A DNA stretch of 64,000 nucleotides from Levilactobacillus andaensis (GTDB taxonomy: Bacteria > Bacillota > Bacilli > Lactobacillales > Lactobacillaceae). Each line of letters begins with the position of its first letter. The first letter of the stretch is position 1. The translations under genes and the position numbers were made by a program. Under the pieces are notes generated by a model. That model did not search any database. It was not told the origin of the DNA and was given only the letters and a program-made list of their open reading frames with translations. Location: assembly GCF_016861695.1 (NCBI RefSeq), contig NZ_BOLP01000017.1, positions 1-64,000 on the forward strand, in the 5' to 3' direction. Shown here piece after piece: positions 35,255-43,653 of the stretch.

Positions 35255-35447
35255 CAACCCTAGCCGGAGGAGGTCAGGACGAAGCCAGCTGTGTCGACGG
35301 TGTTTGTCGGGGTATTTTCCCGACTTACAGCGTGGGACGACCTCGGAGACACGCGGTTTTCGTGGCTTTGAGGCGAGCCGGAAGCCCGCACTCTGGCTGG
35401 AGGCGTTCCCCATAGCAGGCGCAGTCCTGGCAGCCGCAGGCGACATG
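35255..35447 (-). repeat. Structured repeat family 1, copy 7 (cloverleaf, diverged)
   Basis: Read on the minus strand it has CTGCGGCTGCCAGGAC...GTCCTGACCTCCTCCGGCTAG, i.e. the outer stem changed from CCAGGGAT/ATCCCTGG to CCAGGAC/GTCCTG. Inner GTCGGG/CCCGAC hairpin. More decayed than the other copies. Confidence 0.78.
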
Positions 35448-35523
35448 CCAGTTATCTTTCATTTAAAAGTAACGTAGAGTGGTATAATGAAGATAATAAT
35501 ATGGGACGAAAAGGGTGATTGGT

Positions 35524-35946
35524 ATGTTTTCTGAACGACTTCGGGCCTTGCGACGCGGCCAACACATTACACTAGAACAATTGGCAACTGGCTTAAACGA
35601 ACATTCCGTGGGGCCGGATGACCACCCCAACACAGCGTCACAAATTGGCAACTGGGAACGGGGTATCCGGACACCGTCATTTCTTGAGGTGCGCAAGTTA
35701 GCCGAATATTTCGATGTGACCATGGACTACTTAACCGGTAAGGCGGAACGCGACGAGTACGACTTAGGCCGCCTCTTCCTCTCTGGCAAGCAACTCAGCT
35801 TCAACCGTGAGCTGTTGAGTGGCCGCGATCGCTACGAAATTTACCAGTTGATCGATGGCTACCTGCATGGCAAGGAAAATCGCTATACCAGCGCCGAACC
35901 AAACCAGCAGGAAGAATTGGATCTCCATTTAGACGATAACCATTAA
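35524..35946 (+). CDS. XRE-family transcriptional regulator
   Basis: 140 residues. HTH at about 3-65 (LEQLATGLN, a short insert with HPNTASQIGNWERG, then LAEYFDVTMDYLTG). C-terminal half is acidic and helical with no membrane segment. ATG 35524 lies behind AAGGGTG; TATAAT at 35483-35488 is a good -10. Targets unknown. Confidence 0.82.
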   Translation: MFSERLRALRRGQHITLEQLATGLNEHSVGPDDHPNTASQIGNWERGIRTPSFLEVRKLAEYFDVTMDYLTGKAERDEYDLGRLFLSGKQLSFNRELLSGRDRYEIYQLIDGYLHGKENRYTSAEPNQQEELDLHLDDNH

Positions 35947-36016
35947 CCGCGAGTCGGCTGGTCAGCGGAAACGCTAATCGGCCGGCTTTTAATTTTATTT
36001 TGAAAGGACCTTTCCC

Positions 36017-36868
36017 GTGAATCCAAAAAAACTGAAAAAGCTTAAGAAAAAAGTCCGTCACCTCCCCATGAGCCAACGTAAGACGGCTTACATGGACCGG
36101 ATGGCGGCCTATTATAAACAATTTAATGACTTCCCAGCGGCTAAAATTTTAATCAGCAATATCCTGTTAGCCGATAAAATGTTGGCGGCTGGCGATTTGC
36201 CGCAACAGTTGCCCCTCCTGCAACTACCGGATGACATTCAGGACCAAATTTTCCAGAAGCTAGCGAGTCAGTACCCGACCGGTGACGCTAAGGGCGACCA
36301 GTTGTGGAATGAGCTGACCGATGCGCTGCCCCAGTTGGACCACGACTTGCGCTCCTTCCGGGATTATCTGGAAAACCACTACGGCATGTGGGCCTACACG
36401 TCTGCACCATTTGTGGCCGATTTGGCGAAATTCGTAGATGACCGCGCCGTGCTGGAAGTCATGGCGGGTAACGGCTACATTTCAAAAGGCCTGCGGGACG
36501 CGCACAAAACCGTGTACGCCACGGATAGTCAGACCTGGACGGCAGAAAACGAAACCGGCCGGCACGCATTGACGACGATTGAACCACTGGGGGCCGTGGA
36601 AGCCTTCCAGAAATACCAAGATAAAATCGGCGTGGTCGTCATGTCGTGGTCACCGGACGGCTTGCCCGTGGATTGGGAGTTGTTGCAAGCGATTCGCGAG
36701 TCCAAGACGGACGTGGACTTCGTGGTCATTGGCGAAAAAGACGGCGCAACGGATTCAGCAGCCTTCTGGTCACACGCCGAATTGGTCGAAAATGCGGCGA
36801 CACGCCAGTTGAACCGCCACTTCACCCCGTTTGATTTGGTAAAGGACCACGCTTACTTAGTGAAGTAA
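36017..36868 (+). CDS. SAM-dependent methyltransferase-like protein
   Basis: 283 residues. Residues 1-110 are basic then helical and unfamiliar. From about 140 a class I methyltransferase core can be seen: VLEVMAGNGYISKGL as motif I, VYATDSQTW as acidic motif II, VVVMSWSPDG as motif IV. Motif I is M-A-G-N-G rather than the usual GxGxG, still compatible with SAM binding. GTG start 36017 with AAAGGA. Substrate unknown. Confidence 0.7.
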   Translation: MNPKKLKKLKKKVRHLPMSQRKTAYMDRMAAYYKQFNDFPAAKILISNILLADKMLAAGDLPQQLPLLQLPDDIQDQIFQKLASQYPTGDAKGDQLWNELTDALPQLDHDLRSFRDYLENHYGMWAYTSAPFVADLAKFVDDRAVLEVMAGNGYISKGLRDAHKTVYATDSQTWTAENETGRHALTTIEPLGAVEAFQKYQDKIGVVVMSWSPDGLPVDWELLQAIRESKTDVDFVVIGEKDGATDSAAFWSHAELVENAATRQLNRHFTPFDLVKDHAYLVK

Positions 36869-36890
36869 GATTACAATTTGCTTGGAACGG

Positions 36891-36919
36891 TTTACCTCAA
36901 ATTCCCCTTTTGATATGCT
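36891..36919 (+). promoter_or_regulatory. Promoter of the 33-residue membrane peptide
   Basis: TTTACC, 17-base spacer, TATGCT. A hairpin TTGATATGC/GCATATCAA (36910-36934) overlaps the -10 and start region. Confidence 0.55.
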
Positions 36920-36955
36920 ATTAGAGGCATATCAAGAGATGGGGAGGAATCGACC

Positions 36956-37057
36956 ATGATTCTGAGCAATGTTCTGTTTTACGGTCTGAGCATCTTGCTG
37001 GTCGCGGCATTAGGTTACGCAGCGTTCGCGAGTTACCAGGCCCATCACGATGAATAG
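36956..37057 (+). CDS. 33-residue single-helix membrane peptide
   Basis: A tiny gene with its own promoter, GGGGAGG ribosome site and terminator. The peptide is one membrane helix (GLSILLVAALGYAAFA) with tail SYQAHHDE. The tail motif YQxHHD is shared with the peptide at 57003-57119. No family name known to me; size and layout resemble type I toxins or small membrane regulators. Confidence 0.7.
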   Translation: MILSNVLFYGLSILLVAALGYAAFASYQAHHDE

Positions 37058-37061
37058 AGAC

Positions 37062-37104
37062 AAAAATACCGACTAGCCGGATATGTGGCTGGTCGGTATT
37101 TTTT
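37062..37104. terminator. Bidirectional terminator
   Basis: AAAAATACCGAC and GTCGGTATTTTT, directly after the 33-residue gene. Confidence 0.88.
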
Positions 37105-37131
37105 GATAAGTTGTCAAATTAATTTTAGCCG

Positions 37132-37287
37132 TTATGCTTTCAACTCACGTTTGACCTCATCCCAAGAATACTTCTTTCCCTGACGAGCATCCTCTGCCAC
37201 CCGCATCATTTTTGCAGCAAACGCTTGCTCCGCCGTCAGCCGACGACTATCAATTTCCGTAATCTTTTTCAATAGGCTGTCCTCCAT
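37132..37287 (-). CDS. 51-residue helical acidic/basic protein
   Basis: ATG follows the TAA of the YdcF-like gene with no base between, so it is coupled to it. The product is soluble and helical (LTAEQAFAAKMMRVAEDARQ, then SWDEVKRELKA). The end resembles the C terminus of addiction-module antitoxins of the Phd/RelB kind, but it is too short to assign. No toxin gene is adjacent. Confidence 0.6.
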   Translation of the reverse strand: MEDSLLKKITEIDSRRLTAEQAFAAKMMRVAEDARQGKKYSWDEVKRELKA

Positions 37288-38355
37288 TTACTGATATTCC
37301 GCCCAAGTCAGCACCAACGTCAACACCAGCATCAACCCAATTGCCACCGCATGCCAGCGCTTGTTCCCCACGAAAATGGCGATGTATTCCCGCAAAATGG
37401 CATTGGGGAGAAAAAACCTCGCCGTGTGGGCACCGATACCATTCGCTTTCAAACCAGCTTTTCTGGCAATCATCCCCGCCCGAAAAGTGTGGTAGCCATT
37501 GGTAACGAAGGTGACGCGCGGCTTAACTGCACCCCGGTCGTCGATAATCTGCTTGGAAAAAATCATGTTTTCATATGTCGTTTTCGAGCGGTCCTCAGCA
37601 AGCGCATCGGCGGCCGGCAAGCCACGGTCCAACGCATATTGGCGCATTGCAACGCCCTCCGGAACCGTCTCGTCGCCACCCTGACCACCGGAAAAGATGA
37701 TAACGGGCGCGCGGCCGGTCTTCTTCACTTGCTTACGATAGAAACGCAGGGCCCGGTCGATTCGCTGGCCCAATAGTGGCGAGACCTCATTACCATTTAA
37801 CAGTCCCGCTCCCAACACGATTAAATAATCCTGCTTATATCGCGGATGATTAAATTGATAAATGACTAGCATCGTCAGGTAATTGTAGAACCAGAACAAC
37901 ACGTAGAAAATCACCATTGCCGGAAATAAATTCAGCACGGTCGCTACTGGCACGGGCAAATACAACGTCGACAGCCGCGTCACAAAGGGTGCAATCAGAA
38001 TCGCAATCCCCAGAAATAGCGTCAACATGTTCGCCAGCGTATGGCTCTCCCGTTTCCAGACAATCCACGCATTCCACAGCAACAGGAAGGCTTGCAGGGC
38101 AAACACGATACCGATCAGCATCAACAAAATCACAAATAACACAATGCTGATGACGATCAGCCACTTATTGTTAGTCCCCAAAATGGTCATGGCCAACAAC
38201 GTTAAAAACGAATAGAAAAATAGCGAAAACCAAATACCATTTCCTAAACGGCGCTTCTCGATACCATAGCTGACGCCAAATACCACGCCAAAAAACAACG
38301 GGATCAGCCAGCCCAGGTAATAAACCGCTGGAATATTAAAAAGTTCATTTTGCAT
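37288..38355 (-). CDS. YdcF family (DUF218) membrane protein
   Basis: 355 residues. About six helices in the first 165 residues, then a DUF218 domain: YLIVLGAGLLNGNEVSP, PVIIFSGGQGGDE, ALAEDRSKTTYENM, and VTFVTNGYHTFRAGMIARKAGL. SanA/YdcF proteins are linked to envelope integrity; the reaction is unknown. It lies 16 bases after the TMEM175 gene on the same strand and leads into a 51-residue gene, so the three probably form an operon. Confidence 0.88.
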   Translation of the reverse strand: MQNELFNIPAVYYLGWLIPLFFGVVFGVSYGIEKRRLGNGIWFSLFFYSFLTLLAMTILGTNNKWLIVISIVLFVILLMLIGIVFALQAFLLLWNAWIVWKRESHTLANMLTLFLGIAILIAPFVTRLSTLYLPVPVATVLNLFPAMVIFYVLFWFYNYLTMLVIYQFNHPRYKQDYLIVLGAGLLNGNEVSPLLGQRIDRALRFYRKQVKKTGRAPVIIFSGGQGGDETVPEGVAMRQYALDRGLPAADALAEDRSKTTYENMIFSKQIIDDRGAVKPRVTFVTNGYHTFRAGMIARKAGLKANGIGAHTARFFLPNAILREYIAIFVGNKRWHAVAIGLMLVLTLVLTWAEYQ

Positions 38356-38371
38356 TACACTCTAAACTCCC

Positions 38372-38962
38372 CTAAAACAATTTATCGCTGTCTTGCGGCG
38401 TCCAAACGGCCATAATGGTCAGTTCAATCAGCGTAAACACCAGCGAGATTGGCGGCCACACAAAGATCAATCCCAGCACGCCGATCCATACCAACCAAAA
38501 CCAGATATTCGCGTGGATTCGATAGGCCGACATCGCCCGAATCTTCTGGGCAACTTCCGGATTGTGTTTCCGGTTGGCGCGCATCACCTCGAAAGACAGC
38601 ACCGCGTAAGCCAACGCCCACAAGGTAAAAATGATGAAGTAAAACAACTCCGGTTGAACGTCTGTGATAAATTCCCCAGCCCAAGCCGTCGACACTGGCA
38701 GCATCGCCATCACCAAGATCCACAGGTTGTTCGTCCAGTAAATTCGCTTGGTCACCCGTTTGGTCAGCGCAAACATATAATGATGGTTATACCATGCCAC
38801 GCCAATAAATAAAAAGCTAATCAGATAAGCCACCAAATAACTCCAGTTGGCTGCCAATGCCGCAAACGTTGGCTCATCCGGCGTCTTGAATTCCAACACC
38901 ATAATCGTCAGTAAAATTGCGACGACTGCATCCGTAAAAGCCTCGACCCGTCCCTTATTCAT
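38372..38962 (-). CDS. TMEM175-like (DUF1211) potassium channel subunit
   Basis: 196 residues, six helices. The signature R-x3-FTDAVVAILLTIMVLEF lies in helix 1 as in bacterial TMEM175 channels, whose conserved Ile/Leu ring in helix 1 forms the filter. ATG 38962 with AAGGGG 8 bases upstream. It would let K+ (or other monovalent cations) cross the membrane. First gene of a likely three-gene operon. Confidence 0.87.
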   Translation of the reverse strand: MNKGRVEAFTDAVVAILLTIMVLEFKTPDEPTFAALAANWSYLVAYLISFLFIGVAWYNHHYMFALTKRVTKRIYWTNNLWILVMAMLPVSTAWAGEFITDVQPELFYFIIFTLWALAYAVLSFEVMRANRKHNPEVAQKIRAMSAYRIHANIWFWLVWIGVLGLIFVWPPISLVFTLIELTIMAVWTPQDSDKLF

Positions 38963-39060
38963 CCGCAAAACCCCTTAAATTTTCTTGATAATCCTAGAAT
39001 AGCACAGAACATATTGCGAACGATTGTTGAAGCCCCAAAAGTTGTGCTCATTTTGCGCCA

Positions 39061-39104
39061 AAAAAAAAAAACGTCCAATCAGCCTAAGCTGATTGGACGT
39101 TTTT
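39061..39104 (-). terminator. Strong terminator
   Basis: ACGTCCAATCAGC and GCTGATTGGACGT make a 13-bp perfect stem with a 4-base loop and a T run on the minus strand; stops transcripts from the 39310-40226 pair. Confidence 0.88.
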
Positions 39105-39309
39105 ACCACAGCATTCGTTTTACCGAATGGACTTATCTCGGAATCCACATTCCCTCAAAGTCAGACACGTCACAATACGGTGACATATGTGCCCTGCTGA
39201 CAAATTCACCTAGCCGCTTGCGCGGACAATCCTTGCAAGCAAGAATTGCGTGATTTCTCGACTCATCGCATAGGAACAATACTACCACACGTTGCGCGTC
39301 GAAACAAGG

Positions 39310-39792
39310 CTATTTCTTCTTAATGTCAGTTTCTTCTTTATTCGTAGCCGCTGCCTGGAGCTTTTCAATCTGCAGCTTGAGCCAATCATGGAGACTGGTA
39401 TCGGCGACCGCCGCCTGATCCACATAGGTCGTTGCCGGGGCTAACGCATCGATACGGAGGCCGGAAACGTTGATGTCTGGCGTTTCAATGACCGCGTAGA
39501 CGTTCAACTCAGCCTCTTCATCGGTGTCCATAATTTTTCCAATCGTCTTCGTATCCTGTAACGGCAGGTTGATGACACTCAGTTCCAACCGTACGGAGGC
39601 CTCGGTGTCGGTCAGCTTCAATTCGGCTTGTGCCAATTTATCGGCACCAATCTGTTCACGAATAAACGTTGCCAACGGTGACATGAGCCCATCTGGGTCG
39701 GCAAAGAATTCTTTTTCCGTGGTGTCCGCCGTGAAATGTTGAATTTCATCGGCTGCGACTGCGTCAATAAACGTTTGAATTTCTCGTTTCAT
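39310..39792 (-). CDS. Acidic protein of unknown function
   Basis: 160 residues, soluble, no signal peptide. An alpha/beta pattern with alternating hydrophobics (AELKLTDTEASVRLELSVINL; LNVYAVIETPDINVSGL) and a Lys/Glu tail. I do not recognise the family. It is 17 bases after the 138-residue membrane gene, so they are probably one operon. Confidence 0.65.
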   Translation of the reverse strand: MKREIQTFIDAVAADEIQHFTADTTEKEFFADPDGLMSPLATFIREQIGADKLAQAELKLTDTEASVRLELSVINLPLQDTKTIGKIMDTDEEAELNVYAVIETPDINVSGLRIDALAPATTYVDQAAVADTSLHDWLKLQIEKLQAAATNKEETDIKKK

Positions 39793-39809
39793 TCTTTACA
39801 CCTCGTTTT

Positions 39810-40226
39810 TTAGTGACCAAACCGTTTCCGGTCAGCGTGATCTTGTTGCTTCTTCCGTAACCGCAATGCCAGGACCAGCCAGTATGCGTTGCCCCACATT
39901 AAAGCGAGACTGAAGGCTGACATCAACAATTTGATCATAATGCTGGCCCCACTGTCGCTCCACATGTTGAACAGCACGCTAATCGGTGACAACGTGTACA
40001 GGGCAATGACCAATCCCATGAAATAAAATGATGGCTTCCAGTTCAGTGCCGCCATAATGATCGGAATCATGTACAAGATGACCGCAATCAGCGTGGTGTG
40101 CCAAAATTCGGCCATCGTCATTTGGACGTTCGCACTGTGAATAAAGGGACGGGACATTAAAAAATTAATGGCAATAAAGCCGAACATGGACACGATGGCC
40201 CAAGCAATCACGTTACGATCTCTCAT
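39810..40226 (-). CDS. Four-helix membrane protein of unknown function
   Basis: 138 residues; helices about 7-25, 42-62, 68-88 and 98-122; basic C terminus RLRKKQQDHADRKRFGH on the cytoplasmic side. ATG 40226 with GAGGAG. First gene of a pair with 39310-39792. No function assigned. Confidence 0.68.
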   Translation of the reverse strand: MRDRNVIAWAIVSMFGFIAINFLMSRPFIHSANVQMTMAEFWHTTLIAVILYMIPIIMAALNWKPSFYFMGLVIALYTLSPISVLFNMWSDSGASIMIKLLMSAFSLALMWGNAYWLVLALRLRKKQQDHADRKRFGH

Positions 40227-40256
40227 TTTAAAATAAACTCCTCAATAAATTTCCTA

Positions 40257-40289
40257 AAATAAAAAACGCGGTCACACTGACCACGTTTT
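40257..40289 (-). terminator. lplA terminator
   Basis: CGTGGTCA/TGACCGCG stem with a 3-base loop and an A/T-rich tail on the minus strand. Confidence 0.75.
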
Positions 40290-40360
40290 AGTCAAGTTCC
40301 TCTTCTATTTTAACTTATTCCCGACCGAAAATCAGCTAATCCCCGAAAACTAACGGGAAA

Positions 40361-41374
40361 CTAATCAACTAACAGGTCCAAAACATCTTGGGTATCGATG
40401 CCGTTGAAGTACAGCTGCGTGTTAGCGTTGTTCAGAACTTCGCCGACATGTTCCCGGTCGTAACGGACACCGGCCAATTTGTCAGCCAGTTCAGTTGCAT
40501 CGGACGGACCGAAGAAGTCACCGTAGAACTTGATGTTCTTGATCTTCCCATTTTCAACCAACAACCGTGCGTCAATGGTCCCGGCCGTAAAGTGTTGCCG
40601 CTTCTTCACCGTAAATTCTGGTGAGTTGCCGTAAACCCAATCCCAGTTGCTGTAGTAGTCATTGTAAATTTTATCGATAGCTGCCTTTTCGCTGTCTTCG
40701 ATGGTAACTTCCTTGTCCTTGATGGCATCCAAACTGTCCACGTGGAACAATTCTTTCAACAAGGTGTCGCGGAATTCTGGCACGGTCAAGTTTTGATATT
40801 CAGGTGCCAAGAATGGCTTCAAATTAGTTACCCGTGACCGCACGGACTTGATTCCTTTGGACTTCATCTTGTCTTCGGGAACGTTCAAGGCGTGGGCAAT
40901 CACATCTTGGTCCACGTCCAACATCAAAGTCCCGTGAGAGAAAGTCTTCCCACTGTGAGAGTACATCGCGTTACCAGAGAACTTCTTGCCGTCGACTAAA
41001 ATGTCGTTCCGGCCAGAAACCTCGGTCGTCGTTGCTCCCATGGCGTGTAAGGCGTCCACGATTGGTTGGACAAAGGACTTGAAATCCCCGAATTCTTCAC
41101 TATCGCTATCAACCACGAAGCTAAAGCAAAGGTTCCCGAGGTCTTGGTAGACAGCACCACCACCCGATAACCGACGAGTGACCGTGATGTTGTTTTCTTC
41201 AACGTACTTTTGGTTGATCTCTTCCAATGTGTTTTGGTTCCGACCAACGATAATGCAAGGTCCTTCGTAATAGAACAGAACTAATGGTTCGTCAAACTTT
41301 TTGTTGTTCATCAAGTACTGTTCAGTTGCTAAGTTGTGCCGAATGTCGTGTGACTTCATAGCGTACCAATACAT
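40361..41374 (-). CDS. lplA: Lipoate-protein ligase A
   Basis: 337 residues. RRLSGGGAVYQD (67-78) is the lipoyl/AMP-binding motif and DGKKFSGNA (128-136) holds the catalytic lysine. The C-terminal accessory domain (about 255-337) is present, so this is the long LplA form. It activates free lipoate with ATP and attaches it to the E2 or GcvH lysine, as expected for a lipoate-scavenging lactic acid bacterium. ATG 41374 follows AAAGGGG; a hairpin lies in its leader. Confidence 0.93.
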   Translation of the reverse strand: MYWYAMKSHDIRHNLATEQYLMNNKKFDEPLVLFYYEGPCIIVGRNQNTLEEINQKYVEENNITVTRRLSGGGAVYQDLGNLCFSFVVDSDSEEFGDFKSFVQPIVDALHAMGATTTEVSGRNDILVDGKKFSGNAMYSHSGKTFSHGTLMLDVDQDVIAHALNVPEDKMKSKGIKSVRSRVTNLKPFLAPEYQNLTVPEFRDTLLKELFHVDSLDAIKDKEVTIEDSEKAAIDKIYNDYYSNWDWVYGNSPEFTVKKRQHFTAGTIDARLLVENGKIKNIKFYGDFFGPSDATELADKLAGVRYDREHVGEVLNNANTQLYFNGIDTQDVLDLLVD

Positions 41375-41401
41375 AACCCAAAAACCCCTTTCAAATTAAC
41401 C

Positions 41402-41437
41402 AACCCGAGGCCCTACAGAACTGTAGGTTTCTCGGTT
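41402..41437 (-). promoter_or_regulatory. Leader hairpin upstream of lplA
   Basis: CCGAG...CTCGG enclosing CCTACAG/CTGTAGG. No T run follows, so it is not a plain terminator; may be a regulatory or stabilising leader structure. Confidence 0.45.
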
Positions 41438-41589
41438 ACTTTAAATCATAGCACGCTTTGTTAGCGATTACAATTTAGCGTTTAGCTAACTTTCATTCCT
41501 CAATTTATTTTGTAATAAGATAGGTTGAAAACGATTTCAAATTCATAAAATTCGCTTGTCGTTTGTTCGGTCATTCGCCTAAAATGCGC

Positions 41590-41692
41590 AAAAAAAGGAA
41601 GCGAGGTTTTGTCTCGCTTCCTTCCCCGTCTGGGTTCACCCTAGGCGGTCATTTAAGCTTAATGGTGGCCGTAACCACCATCCCTTTATCTG
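41590..41692 (-). ncRNA. Candidate small RNA of about 103 nt
   Basis: A perfect TATAAT (41703-41698 on the minus strand) is followed at the right distance by a compact structure: GGTCA (41695-41691) pairs with TGACC (41651-41647) around a hairpin ATGGTGG/CCACCAT, then a GGGT/ACCC hairpin, then a perfect terminator GGAAGCGAG/CTCGCTTCC with seven T. It could alternatively be only the 3' end of the rrf2 transcript. No known family recognised. Confidence 0.5.
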
Positions 41693-41735
41693 ACCCAATT
41701 ATAGGCCCCTTACTAACAAAAAGGTAGCATTTAGC

Positions 41736-42203
41736 TCAGTCTTCCGGGTTAATAAGTTGCCGGAAGTAACCGTGCTGATGCAGGTCGTGTTTTAGGTCCG
41801 TCATCGTAAATTGGTGGTAAAACTTGCGGTAATCCTCATCAGCCAGGGTAAACAAGTCCGTCAACGTCTGCGAAATATTGGCAGAAATATCCGTTTCGTC
41901 GGTTGCCTTGGTCCCCTTAGAATCACCCGTAATGAAACGCGCGTAGCTAATGGTTGGTGGAATCGTCAGGTCGTAGAGTTCGCCAACATTAATATCAGCG
42001 AGATCTTTGATGAGCTGATAGCCACCATTTTTACCAACAGAGCCCTCGATGTACCCCTGTTTATGGAGCACCGAGAGAATGTTGCGGATCATTACCGCAT
42101 TCAGTTGAAGGGACGTCGCGAGTTCCCGACTTGCAATCTTACGCGGACGATTTTCGTCCAAGTACAGCAAGCTGTGAACCGCAACGGAAAAGTCTAATCT
42201 CAT
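41736..42203 (-). CDS. Rrf2-family transcriptional regulator
   Basis: 155 residues from ATG 42203. Winged helix about 1-80: MRLDFSVAVHSLLYL, SRELATSLQLNAVMIRNILSVL, IEGSVGKNGGYQLIKDLADI. The three Fe-S cysteines of IscR/NsrR are absent, as in many lactobacillus Rrf2 proteins, so it should sense something other than an Fe-S cluster state. The ribosome site is weak. Divergent from opp. Confidence 0.85.
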   Translation of the reverse strand: MRLDFSVAVHSLLYLDENRPRKIASRELATSLQLNAVMIRNILSVLHKQGYIEGSVGKNGGYQLIKDLADINVGELYDLTIPPTISYARFITGDSKGTKATDETDISANISQTLTDLFTLADEDYRKFYHQFTMTDLKHDLHQHGYFRQLINPED

Positions 42204-42421
42204 CGTCCAACCATCGCTTTCAAGAATTCTGTAGTCATTATAGGTATCATACCACACTCCGTTAGTCAGATAGTAGCGGCCGGATGAAAACCTAAGGACT
42301 TTCTCATATTGAAAGGAGTTGCATAATTTTTCAAGACTTGCATAGCTTTTGCCCCTAAATCATTAGTTAGACAACCCAGTTATCCAACTATGGACTTCCA
42401 AGTTAAATTTTTTATCATTTT

Positions 42422-42449
42422 TTGAAATGTCTGCGATGATTGATATAAC
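42422..42449 (+). promoter_or_regulatory. opp operon promoter candidate
   Basis: TTGAAA, 16-base spacer, TATAAC; about 185 bases before oppD. Further down, TTTGATTA/TAATCAAA (about 42519-42538) and CAAAC/GTTTG form overlapping palindromes in the leader. Confidence 0.5.
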
Positions 42450-42636
42450 AAAGTTTATGAGGTTTTTATGAAGTTTCCATGACCGATTATGTTAAATTTG
42501 GGGTTGTAAATGAGAATTTGATTAACTATAATCAAACACAATTATTGTTTGAGTCGTTCGTGAATACTCAGAGATGTTTATTCATCGGGCTTCAAATCAA
42601 AATGAGAGATATATTAGAACATTGGGAGGGATTTCC

Positions 42637-43653
42637 GTGGAAACCGAATCAAACTTTCTAAACATTAAAGACGTCAGCACGGCTTTCAAAATTGACGGCC
42701 AGTTCTACGACGCTATCTCCCACATTAACCTCCAGGTCCAACACGACGAGATTCTCGCCATCGTTGGTGAATCAGGTTGTGGTAAAAGTACGTTAGCAAC
42801 TACCATTATGGGACTGCATGATCCAGAAGAAACTAAGATTTCCGGTGAAATTGATTTTGAAGGCACCGACCTCCTGCAGCTTGACGACGATGGGTACAAC
42901 AAATTCCGGGGTGCCAAGATCGGCATGATCTTCCAAGATCCCTTATCTGCATTAAACCCATTGAAGCGTGTTGAAGATCAAATTAGTGAAGTCATGGATT
43001 ACCATACGACGTTGACGAAGGCTGAAAAGCACACCCGCGTTTTGGAATTACTCGACGAAGTTGGTATTGTGAACCCACAACGAACCGCTCATCAATTCCC
43101 GCATGAACTTTCCGGTGGGATGCGGCAACGGGTCGTCATCGCCATCGCCATTGCCTGCAAGCCCGACCTCATCATTGCCGATGAACCGACTACGGCGCTG
43201 GATGTTACCATCCAAGCACAAATTCTGGACGTCTTACGAGACATTCAAAAGGAAAACCACGCCGGCATCATCCTAATCACCCATGATTTAGGGGTCGTTG
43301 CTGAAACGGCTGACCGCGTTGCTGTTATGTACGCTGGTCAAATCGTTGAACAAGGAACTGCCGAACAAATTTTTAACACACCAGAACATCCTTACACCCG
43401 TTCCTTACTACGTTCAATGCCACAACGTGACAACGAAGGCGATGACCTGTACGTCATTAAAGGAAACGTTCCTTCCTTACAGAAGATGCCAAGTACTGGC
43501 GACCGTTTCGCACCACGGATTCCTTGGGTACCAGAAAGTGCTCACGAAGCAGATCCTGTCATGCATGAAATTGCGCCGGGCCACGAAGTTCGTTGCACCT
43601 GCTACAAAACATTTCAATTTCCAGATCAGAAGAAGGGGAGCGTGACCGTATGA
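42637..43653 (+). CDS. oppD: Oligopeptide ABC transporter ATPase OppD
   Basis: 338 residues. Walker [10 protein letters not shown], signature LSGGMRQRV, Walker [14 protein letters not shown]-loop ITHD. The C-terminal extension carries the Cys pair region (VRCTCYKTF) typical of Opp/Dpp ATPases. GTG 42637 with GGGAGG; the longer frame is not needed. First gene of oppDFBCA; couples ATP hydrolysis to peptide import with OppF. Confidence 0.94.
   Translation: METESNFLNIKDVSTAFKIDGQFYDAISHINLQVQHDEILAIVGESGCGKSTLATTIMGLHDPEETKISGEIDFEGTDLLQLDDDGYNKFRGAKIGMIFQDPLSALNPLKRVEDQISEVMDYHTTLTKAEKHTRVLELLDEVGIVNPQRTAHQFPHELSGGMRQRVVIAIAIACKPDLIIADEPTTALDVTIQAQILDVLRDIQKENHAGIILITHDLGVVAETADRVAVMYAGQIVEQGTAEQIFNTPEHPYTRSLLRSMPQRDNEGDDLYVIKGNVPSLQKMPSTGDRFAPRIPWVPESAHEADPVMHEIAPGHEVRCTCYKTFQFPDQKKGSVTV

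Noticed and set aside
34974-35447. Frames of 60-90 codons inside the repeats
   Set aside because: They exist only because the stems are GC-rich; no start signals and no conservation between copies in reading frame.
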